Source of the DNA: Candidatus Coatesiibacteriota bacterium
Lineage (GTDB): Bacteria > RBG-13-66-14
Length of the DNA stretch: 34,353 nucleotides
Direction of reading: 5' to 3'
NCBI GenBank assembly: GCA_014728185.1
Contig: WJMB01000138.1
Location: 1 to 34,353 of the forward strand
Shown: one piece after another, positions 1-7,769 of the stretch
How the letters are laid out: each line of letters starts with the position of its first letter
How positions within the stretch are numbered: the first letter of the stretch is position 1
Program-made: the position numbers and the translations under genes
Notes under the pieces: generated by a model
The model's input: the letters and a program-made list of their open reading frames with translations, nothing else
What the model was told of the DNA's origin: nothing
Databases searched by the model: none

Positions 1-66
1 CCAGATGACGGACTGGTAACGGAATGATAAGCGTTCGCTTATCGCTCAACGGCGCAGGATTCGCGG

Positions 67-1239
67 ATGAATCGTGCAAGCGCGCCCCACGGCAGCGCAC
101 ATTATGACAGTAAAAACGGAAGGCGGCCGGTGAAGCTCAGCTTCCCCCACATGGGCAACATGTACATCGCGCTGCGGGTGCTGCTCGAGGCCCTGGGTCG
201 CGATTACGTGGTGCCGCCCCCCTGCTCGAAGCGGACGCTTGAGCTGGGTGTGCGTCACAGCCCGGAGACGGCTTGTCTGCCGCTGAAGATCAACCTGGGC
301 AACTTTCTGGAGGCCATCGAGCGGGGCGCCGACACGCTGCTGGTCATCGGCGGCGGCGGTCCCTGCCGCTTCGGCTACTACGGCTCGGTTCAGGAGCAGA
401 TCCTCAAGAACCTTGGCTACGACGTCACCTTCCACTACTTCAGCCAGGACACCAAAGAAGACTTCATCAACATGTTCCGCACGATCTCGAAGCGTTCCGG
501 TCTGCTACGTTTATGGCGGGCCTTCCGCTTCGGGTTGCGCAAGCTTCAGGCCATCGAGTTCGTCGAGGAGTCGGCCCGACGCGCCCGCTGGCGCGCCGCC
601 GAACCCCGCAGGGCCGAGAAGCTGCAGCAGAAATACCTCAAGCGCATCGATGACGCCGGCTGGTATCTCTCACTGCGCGCCGCCGAGATCAGCGCCCGGC
701 GTGATTTCGCCGGCCTGCCCGACCGCGACGACAAGCCGGATAAACCTCTGCGGGTCGGTGTAGTCGGCGAGCTCTACGTGGTCCTCGAGCGCTTCGTCAA
801 CTTCGAGATCGAGCGGCGCCTGGGCGAGATGGGAGTCTGGGTCGAGCGCCCGGTCTCGCTGTCGGCCTGGCTGCACCACAAGATGACCACTGGCGGTGTC
901 GGCGGCGACGCCGACCGCGAGACGGCCAAGCGCTACGCCGAGAAGTACCTGGCCTACGACGCCGGCGGCGAGAGCGTGGTCAGCGTCGGCCAGACGGTGC
1001 GCATGGCCCGCGAGGGTTACGACGGCGTGGTCCACCTGATGCCCTTCACCTGCATGCCGGAGATCGTGGCCCAGAACATCCTCACCCGGGTATCCAACGA
1101 GCTGGGCATCCCGGTGCTGACGCTGATCATGGACGAGCACACCGCCGAGGCCGGGATCGTCACCCGGCTGGAGGCCTTTGTTGATTTGCTTGCCCACAAG
1201 CGCGGCCTGACCCGGACCGAGCCGCTGCCGACGGCTTGA
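67..1239 (+). CDS. CoA enzyme activase-related protein (DUF2229 / 2-hydroxyglutaryl-CoA dehydratase-like)
   Basis: 390-aa ORF. KLSFPHMGNMYIALRVLLEALG..VVPPPCSKRTLELGVRHSPETACLPLKINLGNFLEAIERGADTLL..GGGGPCRFGYY is typical of CoA-activase-related proteins. The true start may be the GTG at 130, which has an upstream GGAAGG. Confidence 0.8.
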   Translation: MNRASAPHGSAHYDSKNGRRPVKLSFPHMGNMYIALRVLLEALGRDYVVPPPCSKRTLELGVRHSPETACLPLKINLGNFLEAIERGADTLLVIGGGGPCRFGYYGSVQEQILKNLGYDVTFHYFSQDTKEDFINMFRTISKRSGLLRLWRAFRFGLRKLQAIEFVEESARRARWRAAEPRRAEKLQQKYLKRIDDAGWYLSLRAAEISARRDFAGLPDRDDKPDKPLRVGVVGELYVVLERFVNFEIERRLGEMGVWVERPVSLSAWLHHKMTTGGVGGDADRETAKRYAEKYLAYDAGGESVVSVGQTVRMAREGYDGVVHLMPFTCMPEIVAQNILTRVSNELGIPVLTLIMDEHTAEAGIVTRLEAFVDLLAHKRGLTRTEPLPTA

Positions 1240-1365
1240 ACCGTCCCGGGATCAGTCTAAGCGGCGGAAGCTGATAAGCGAGGGAATGCTCACCTAGTTA
1301 TCGACCGCCATCGGCGGCTAATCGAATGTGACTTGACGCTTCCTAGCTCATTGTTCGTATCATTT

Positions 1366-1547
1366 GGCATCCTGGAGCCTGTTCGGCAAATAAACGTGAT
1401 TCAACGAGCGGGTCATTCGCCGTCTGGCAGAGCTGTGGACAGATTCCGATTTCAACAAGCGCATCCCTCGTCACGGCCTTTTTTCAAATGCTCATAAGTG
1501 CCGGCAGATTACAATCATATCCAGGTCCGAAGCGGTAACCATCTCTC
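1366..1547 (+). repeat. RepB copy B1 (degenerate, 182 bp)
   Basis: Left GGCATCCTGGAGCCTGTTCGGCAA; right GGTCCGAAGCGGTAACCATCTCTC, preceded by GCAGATTACAATCATATCCA. Confidence 0.5.
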
Positions 1548-1695
1548 GCTCCGGTTGCTGGTCCGGCTTCCTGTGTCGATCCCCATGCGCATCATGCATA
1601 TATTGCGTTTACCGTTCCGAGCCGATCCCGGCGACCACCCATGTGTCCGCTGATTTACCAACCACTGGTTCGAGGATCCAGTTCGAGGAGACATC

Positions 1696-2685
1696 TTGAC
1701 TGAGCGCTATTATCTTGGCGTCGACGTGGGCTCGGTGAGCACCAATTTCGCCCTGGTGGATGAGGGCGGCGAGGTCTCCCAGTCGCTCTACCTGCGCACC
1801 CAGGGCCGACCAATCGAGACCGTTCAGCGCGGTCTGGCCCAGCTCAACAAGCTGCTCGACGGTCGCTCCGAGGTCATCGCCGGCGTGGGCACCACGGGCT
1901 CGGCTCGTCAGCTCACCGCGGTGCTGGTCGGCGCCGATTCGGTCAAGAACGAGATCACGGCCCACGCCATCGCCGCGGGCCTCGAGATACCCGGCGTGCG
2001 CACCGTCTTCGAGATCGGAGGCCAGGACTCCAAGATTATCATCCTGCGCGAGAGCATCGTCGTCGATTTCGCGATGAACACGGTCTGCGCGGCGGGCACT
2101 GGTTCGTTTCTCGACCAGCAGGCGGCGCGGCTGGACATCGCCATCGAGGAGTTCGGCGGCTACGCCCTCAAGTCGACCAGCGCGGTGCGCATCGCCGGAC
2201 GCTGCACCGTCTTCGCCGAAAGCGATATGATCCACAAGCAGCAGATGGGCCACTCCACCGAAGACATCATCGCCGGATTGAGCGAGGCCCTGGTGCGCAA
2301 TTACCTCAACAACATCGCCCGGGGCAAGGACATCCAGCCCCCGATGGTTTTCCAGGGCGGCGTGGCGGCCAACGTGGGCATCAAGCGGGCCTTCGAGAAG
2401 GCCCTGGGTCACGAGGTCATCGTCCCCGAGCATCACAAGGTCATGGGAGCCATCGGCGCGGCTCAACTGGCGCGTGAGCGCGTCGAGATCACTGGCACGA
2501 CCCGATTCAAGGGCTTCGACGCCGCCGAGTTCAGCTACCGCACCCGGGGTTTCGAGTGCGGCTACTGCCCCAACGTTTGCGAGGTCGTCGAGATCCTGCA
2601 GGACGGCGCGGTGATCAGCCGCTGGGGCGACAAGTGCGGCCGCTGGCAGAACCTGGATGTTCCCAGCCCCGTCGGCAAGCGCTGA
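1696..2685 (+). CDS. Acyl-CoA dehydratase activase (BadF/BadG/BcrA/BcrD ATPase family)
   Basis: 329-aa ORF with a TTG start. Contains GVDVGSVSTNFALVD, EIGGQDSKII, NTVCAAGTGSFLDQQAARL and FQGGVAANVGIKRAFE, plus a Cys-rich C-terminal tail (CGYCPNVCEV...WGDKCGRW). Confidence 0.9.
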   Translation: MTERYYLGVDVGSVSTNFALVDEGGEVSQSLYLRTQGRPIETVQRGLAQLNKLLDGRSEVIAGVGTTGSARQLTAVLVGADSVKNEITAHAIAAGLEIPGVRTVFEIGGQDSKIIILRESIVVDFAMNTVCAAGTGSFLDQQAARLDIAIEEFGGYALKSTSAVRIAGRCTVFAESDMIHKQQMGHSTEDIIAGLSEALVRNYLNNIARGKDIQPPMVFQGGVAANVGIKRAFEKALGHEVIVPEHHKVMGAIGAAQLARERVEITGTTRFKGFDAAEFSYRTRGFECGYCPNVCEVVEILQDGAVISRWGDKCGRWQNLDVPSPVGKR

Positions 2686-2738
2686 TAAGCCGTGAGCGGC
2701 GGATCGACTGAAACCGTCGGAGAAAAACGCCTAAGGTC

Positions 2739-2767
2739 TTGACCTGTCATCAATAATCCGGTAACAT
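2739..2767 (+). promoter_or_regulatory. Putative sigma70-type promoter for the HU/IHF gene
   Basis: TTGACC (2739-2744), 17-nt spacer, TAACAT (2762-2767), upstream of the 2898 CDS. Confidence 0.45.
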
Positions 2768-2897
2768 CAAAATTCGTTACGGTACTACATTCTACAACGT
2801 AGAAAAAGCATACGTTTTTCCGGTTGCTGCGTACTAGGCTGACTGGTGAATCGCGGGTTCTCGTTATCCAACCCGGAGCGGCTTCAAGGAGTCGGCA

Positions 2898-3200
2898 ATG
2901 ACCAAAGCGGATCTGGCCCAAAAGATATCAAAAAGCACCGGTCTGACACTCAAGCAGACCACGGAGCTGATCAACGCCATCCTGGAGACGCTCATCGAGT
3001 GCCTGACGACGCCCGGCGACGAAGAGACACTCAAGAAGCAGCGCGTCGAGATCCGGGGCTTCGGCACCTTCCGCTTGCGCCATAAGCGCGCCCGGCAGGC
3101 CCGCAACCCGCGCACCGGCGAGATCATCGAGGTCAAGGAGAAGTGGGTTCCCCACTTCAAGCCGTCGAAGAAACTCAAGAGCATGCTGCCCGACGGTTAA
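2898..3200 (+). CDS. HU/IHF family DNA-binding protein
   Basis: 100 aa. MTKADLAQKISKSTGLTLKQTTELINAILETL...VEIRGFGTFRLRHKRARQARNPRTGEIIEVKEKWVPHFKPSKKLK. Confidence 0.95.
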   Translation: MTKADLAQKISKSTGLTLKQTTELINAILETLIECLTTPGDEETLKKQRVEIRGFGTFRLRHKRARQARNPRTGEIIEVKEKWVPHFKPSKKLKSMLPDG

Positions 3201-3241
3201 TAGACCGCTCTCACAGTTAGTTTCTGAAGTCAATAATCAAG

Positions 3242-3268
3242 ACCGGTCCCGCGGAGGGCCGGTTTTAA
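3242..3268 (+). terminator. Rho-independent terminator after the HU/IHF gene
   Basis: ACCGGTCC-CGCGGA-GGGCCGGT stem with one G-T wobble, followed by TTTT. Confidence 0.7.
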
Positions 3269-3368
3269 AACATAGGCAATATGTTGTCATCCGCGGTACT
3301 GACGCCTAAGATCATCACCTGGATATGGATCGCCATCTTCACTTTATGGCATGATTGATAAGTATTTT

Positions 3369-3966
3369 AACATCATGAGACGTCTTCGGACCAGATTATG
3401 CAGATAACTGGCGTTCACAGAACAGTTTGATGAACAATTTTTCGCTGTCTGGTCGATCGACGCATCGATCCCCATTCATCAAGAGTTCCCTTTCCGCTTG
3501 CTATTGAGTCGCTTGATGGGCTGCGTAGAAAGCAGATGGTTGGTAAATTCAAATTGCTTACGGGATTATCACGCGTGATTTAACAGGTATGCATCGCTAT
3601 TAGCTGGATATATAGTGGTTTATAGCTGTGCAAGTCGTCCCTGTTTGTGCAAGGCCTGGTGGCGAAAACCAGACTTGCTCTATGAAGGTTCTTTAGAGAA
3701 CACGCATGAGAGTCGGGAAGTCGCGACTCCTGATTTACATCCCAGGTTGTATGAGACTAAACGCTTTCAAACAGCGGCTTTGGCAGGTATGAAAGCTCTT
3801 TGGCTCGTCGAATAAACAGCCTTGCGAAAGATTGTTGTCAGCACCTCCTTTCTAAATGCCGCGCTTTTGCGTTTTCGACGTAGGTTTTCAGTATCAGGTG
3901 ATAATCCCAATGCTCATTATCAGCAAATTACAACCATCAACCGGTCCGAAGAGGGTACTCAATCCC
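3369..3966 (+). repeat. RepB copy B2, split by RepC copy C1
   Basis: Left end AACATCATGAGACGTCTTCGGACC (3369-3392); right end GGTCCGAAGAGGGTACTCAATCCC (3943-3966); RepC C1 lies at 3562-3908 between them. Confidence 0.6.
3562..3908 (-). repeat. RepC copy C1 (347 bp), nested in RepB B2
   Basis: GGGATTATCACGCGTGATTTAAC...TTCAGTATCAGGTGATAATCCC. Reverse-complement homolog of C2, including the near-identical AGAGCAAGTCTGGTTTT(C)CGCCACCAGG segment. Confidence 0.82.
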
Positions 3967-4323
3967 AAATGGTAAACAACGCCTCACAGCTCATCGTCGA
4001 GTCGTTCTTCTAACCATGATGATCCCTTCAGCTAATCAACTCAACCAATACGTGGTGTCCCGTGCTTCGTGGAATACCCATTCATCCCCCAGTCCCCGTT
4101 ACATCGTTCCAGTCCCGCCGGTCAGCCGCCCTGTATTGCAGCGGCTGCGGTTTAGCCACAAGCGTTGTACGTGATCAGGGCGCCGCCGTGCACGCCGGAC
4201 GGCTTGCCTTTTCCCGTCCCAACAGGTACAATACCCGCTCATATTCAATGGGTTGACGCGCAGCACCCGCCCTTCGTCACTTGCCTGCTTCGATTGACCC
4301 TAGCGGCCGCTGAGAGGAGAAAC

Positions 4324-4416
4324 GTGGGTTCGAGCAAAAAGCGCAAGCGTAAAAAGATCGCCACGCACAAGCGCAAGAAGAAGCGCCGTGCGAATCGGCA
4401 CAAGAAGAAGAAGTAA
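4324..4416 (+). CDS. 30-aa very basic AURKAIP1/COX24-domain-like micro-protein (candidate small ribosome-associated protein)
   Basis: GTG-started ORF (in frame with ORF 4165..4416) after an AGAGGAG Shine-Dalgarno: (M)GSSKKRKRKKIATHKRKKKRRANRHKKKK. A terminator follows directly. Confidence 0.75.
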   Translation: MGSSKKRKRKKIATHKRKKKRRANRHKKKK

Positions 4417-4418
4417 CC

Positions 4419-4447
4419 AAAGCCCCTGTCGCGGGGGCTTTTCTTTT
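4419..4447 (+). terminator. Rho-independent terminator of the micro-ORF
   Basis: AAAGCCCC-TGTCGC-GGGGGCTTTT followed by a T-rich tract (CTTTT). RepA copy A1 begins right after it. Confidence 0.8.
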
Positions 4448-4448
4448 A

Positions 4449-4809
4449 GGCACCACACACGACCTCGGACCAACCAACTTCAACTCGAAACACCACCCCA
4501 CCTCGAAAAAAAGCTGCTGATACGAAGCTATGCCGAATGATGTTTGGCCTGCCAGCTCAACCCCTCGGCGACTGCTAGTTATATATGCATGATAATTGAT
4601 TACTTAGCATCGATAAATCGTCATCGAAACCCATTGCGCCAGGCAGTTGATAATGGAGCTTCGTGACGCCGTCAGGGTATCCCGGGAATGTGAAAATCCA
4701 CGTACCTGCCACAATCAGTTCGCTCGATGTGCACATCTGATTGCCTGCTGACAGCATGTCTCAGAACGATATCCAGTAACACCATGGTCCGTGACCATTA
4801 AGTGATCCC
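4449..4809 (+). repeat. RepA copy A1 (361 bp, MITE-like)
   Basis: Homologous by eye over its length to A2, A3 and A4. Left end GGCACCACACACGACCTCGGACC; right end GGTCCGTGACCATTAAGTGATCCC. Flanks TTCTTTTA / TTCTCATA (6/8). Confidence 0.85.
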
Positions 4810-5292
4810 TTCTCATAATATATTGGAATCAAGTACGGAGTAGCCTGATAAGGGGCGAATGAATGTTTGCCGCCGACACGTAGCGGTCTTGCGGAGCAAT
4901 AATCATTGGACGGGGTCCTCCGACCCCGTCACCAAGCATTGCCATTTTGGATTAACGCGGACGTTTCGAAAGACCAAACCCTAGATATCCCCCCCCGATC
5001 TTGCTCTGTAGGGCGGCCCCTCTGCGAGCCCCCGCGAATATTAAACCGCGTTGCGGGTCTGCAACCTCTCATTCGTCCACGCCTTCCAGAATGCAAATGG
5101 ACGGTACAGGCGAGGACGAACGGTTTTTGACAGACCACACCGATGGTTCTTCTAGTCTCATTCGGTCTTGCACAATTCAATCTCGGTAACCACACTTACA
5201 GTACCGTCACAGTGAATTCACCCAGCAATTTCGCCACAATGCACATAACCCCCATTATCAGAAGCCCGCCACACGGCGGGGTAAAAGTAAAA

Positions 5293-5646
5293 GGGATTAT
5301 CACCTGAAACTGAACCTACGTCGAAACCTAAAAATAGCGTCATATAGAATGGATGTGCCCACAACTACCACATGAGGGCCTTCAGCTCGACGGGCCAAAG
5401 AGGGTTTGCGTATCAGCTAAACCAGCTGTTTGGAAAGATTTAGCATCCATATGACTGGTAAGACCGGGATGCTAATAAGGAGTCGGGACTTCCAGACTCT
5501 CAGCGTCCTCTTGCAGCGCCCTCATAGAGCAAGTCTGGTTTTCCGCCACCAGGCGACGCATGGACAGGGACAGCTCGCGCAGCTATAAAGTACATGATAT
5601 CAAGCTATTAGCGATATATGTCTGTTCAGGAACGTGTGATAATCCC
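5293..5646 (+). repeat. RepC copy C2 (354 bp) with perfect 8-bp flanking direct repeats
   Basis: GGGATTATCACCTGAAACTGAACC...CTGTTCAGGAACGTGTGATAATCCC, flanked by AAGTAAAA (5285-5292) and AAGTAAAA (5647-5654). Confidence 0.9.
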
Positions 5647-6018
5647 AAGTAAAAACTGGGCTCCTTGACGCTTGCCAAAATATTTCAGTTTAAAAACTAG
5701 GTCGGGCAAGAAACGTCGGGAGTTTAATGGTTAGGCCGCGTTGCCATCATGAAACACACAGGTGACTTTCGATCAGGCGCAATGAATAATGGAGCAGACT
5801 TGATACTACAGATCTGCTCCATAGGATAACTCATTGATCAAGCATCCAAAATAGGTATTGATTTGCACCGCCGAGAACTATTAGATAGACTGCCCGCCAG
5901 TTGCGGTATCAATCAGTAGCTTGTGAATCAAGGGTACTAAAACCCCTCCCCTGTCGATGATCGACGCTCTCCGGCCCTCTGAGAAGCTCGTTTATTAGTA
6001 GATGCTAATGCTTTGGGG

Positions 6019-6684
6019 CTAGCTCTCGCCGCTTCCGCCCCGCTTCTCCAGGCGGCGCGGCTGGAGGTTGTGCTCGTCGATGGAGAGCATGGTCACCAGT
6101 TTTTGCTTGGCCTTGGCCGGGTCATCGGACCGGGTCACGGAGCTGATCACGGCGGTGTAGGCCGGGTGGGCGTCGAGGACCAGGGCCAGCTTGTCCGGGG
6201 TGATGCCGCCGATGGCGCAGACCGGCAGCTCGCAGGCGGCGGTTATCTCCTTGACGGCGCCGACGCCGATGGGCTCGAGAGCGGGCTTGGTCTGGGTGCC
6301 GAAGCAGGGGCCGGCGGCCAGGTAGCTGGCTCCGTCCCGCTGGGCGTCCACGGCCTGCTGCCTGTTTCTGACGGTGCGGCCGATCAGAAGCTCGCCGCCG
6401 ACCAGGCGGCGGACCACCTCGACGGGCAGGTCGTCGGCACCCAGGTGGACGCCGTCGGCTCCGGCGGCCAGGGCGATGTCCACCCGGTCGTTGACGATGA
6501 AGGGCACCCCGGCCTCGTGACAGCGACGCGAGAACTCCAACGCGGCCTGGTGGAACTCGCGATCGCTCAGGTTGTCGAGGCGCAACTGGAACACCCCGCA
6601 GCCGGCCAGAAACTCCGTGGTGAAGAGCTTCAGGTTGGCCTCGAGGCCCAGGGTTTCGTCGGTTATCAGATAGAGTCGGGCCAT
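6019..6684 (-). CDS. thiE: Thiamine-phosphate synthase
   Basis: 221 aa. LYLITDE, FQLRLDNLSDREF, VPFIVNDRVDIALAAGADGVHLGADDLPV, GRTVRN, YLAAGPCFGTQTK and VCAIGGITPDKL are ThiE hallmarks. Confidence 0.93.
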   Translation of the reverse strand: MARLYLITDETLGLEANLKLFTTEFLAGCGVFQLRLDNLSDREFHQAALEFSRRCHEAGVPFIVNDRVDIALAAGADGVHLGADDLPVEVVRRLVGGELLIGRTVRNRQQAVDAQRDGASYLAAGPCFGTQTKPALEPIGVGAVKEITAACELPVCAIGGITPDKLALVLDAHPAYTAVISSVTRSDDPAKAKQKLVTMLSIDEHNLQPRRLEKRGGSGES

Positions 6685-6819
6685 CGCACACCTGCCGGGG
6701 TAGGTTTGAGGATCAATGCATTATACTGTTTGATTGACATCGTCGGATTGACGTCGTCTGGGGTTATCGTTTCCAGCGTTTGCGGAAGAGCGTCAGGCTG
6801 AAGGTGATTTAACGAAAGT

Positions 6820-7158
6820 TGTATCACACTCATGGAGCATACCCCACGTCTCTGACACGTCTTTGGCTGCTGAACTTGTACTTCTGCTACTACACGCGTT
6901 TTATCGGGAGTTACTATCTCCAATGAGCAGATGAAAAGCAGCGCTGACAAAGGGTAGGCCTTATGGATAACCTTCTATGCCAGCAGCTTGTACTTAAAGT
7001 CCTTCCGATTGCTACTCGACTGATAAGCGCATCAATGTCAAGGCCGAAGGATGCGCAGGGTGATATCGGTCAAAGACCAACGCACCCGGACGGCTACTAC
7101 CTGCTCGGTGAACCTCTCGATATCAGCTCTGTTTGGTCCAAGCACGCTCAATGATGCC
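6820..7158 (-). repeat. RepB copy B3 (partial or rearranged; left boundary uncertain)
   Basis: Ends GGTCCAAGCACGCTCAATGATGCC (7135-7158). The body resembles inverted RepB, but 6880-6907 reads in the other orientation. Confidence 0.45.
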
Positions 7159-7165
7159 CGGCGTT

Positions 7166-7528
7166 GGGATCACTTAACTGTCACGGACCATGGTGTTACT
7201 GGATATCGTTCAATTATCAGCAGTTGGGGGACAATCAGGTTTGCACATCGAATTAGTTGTTTGTGGCAGGTCAAGTGGGTTTCCACATTCCCATGATGCT
7301 CGTGTTGATTTCTCGGCGCTCAACAAGGAACTGCTTGCTACTATCGGCCTCGATGAAGATGTGTCGATCCCAAATAGCCTAATAGCAAACATATATAACG
7401 AGTAAGCACTGGTATTTGAAGACAAGAGTCTGCTCTTTCTTCGGCATTGTCATGTATCAGGCGTTTTTTGCGAGGTGGGGCGGTGTTTCGAGTTGTAACT
7501 AGCTAGTCCGGGATCGTGTTTGATGCCC
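7166..7528 (-). repeat. RepA copy A2 (363 bp)
   Basis: GGGATCACTTAACTGTCACGGACC...GGGATCGTGTTTGATGCCC; reverse-complement homolog of A1 and A3. Confidence 0.8.
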
Positions 7529-7615
7529 TTCTTAATTGCAATTTTAAAAAGCTTGTTTTGTGACGGGTGTCCGATACCAATCACGTATATTATCAACAGG
7601 ATAGAATCACGAGCA

Positions 7616-7639
7616 GGTCCGAAGAGGGTATACGATCCC
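7616..7639 (+). repeat. RepB right-end fragment
   Basis: GGTCCGAAGAGGGTATACGATCCC. Confidence 0.65.
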
Positions 7640-7769
7640 TAATCATTTTCACGGTTCTTAACGGCTATCGACCAGAGCAGCGGGTCGGGCGACCTGTAGG
7701 CAGGTAGGAGCGCCGGGGTGTGCTTGCTCAGTTGTCAACATTCGAAAACCAGTCAAGCATAGATGTTGG

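Noticed and set aside
4930-5260. Possible coding region or known ncRNA between A1 and C2 (ORFs 4906..5130, 4929..5195)
   Set aside because: Short overlapping frames on both strands with no recognisable protein signature; no known RNA family identified by eye.
6685-6960. TPP riboswitch upstream of thiE
   Set aside because: I found no convincing thi-box core (CUGAGA plus the ACCUGAUCUGG-like element); this region is RepB-like repeat.
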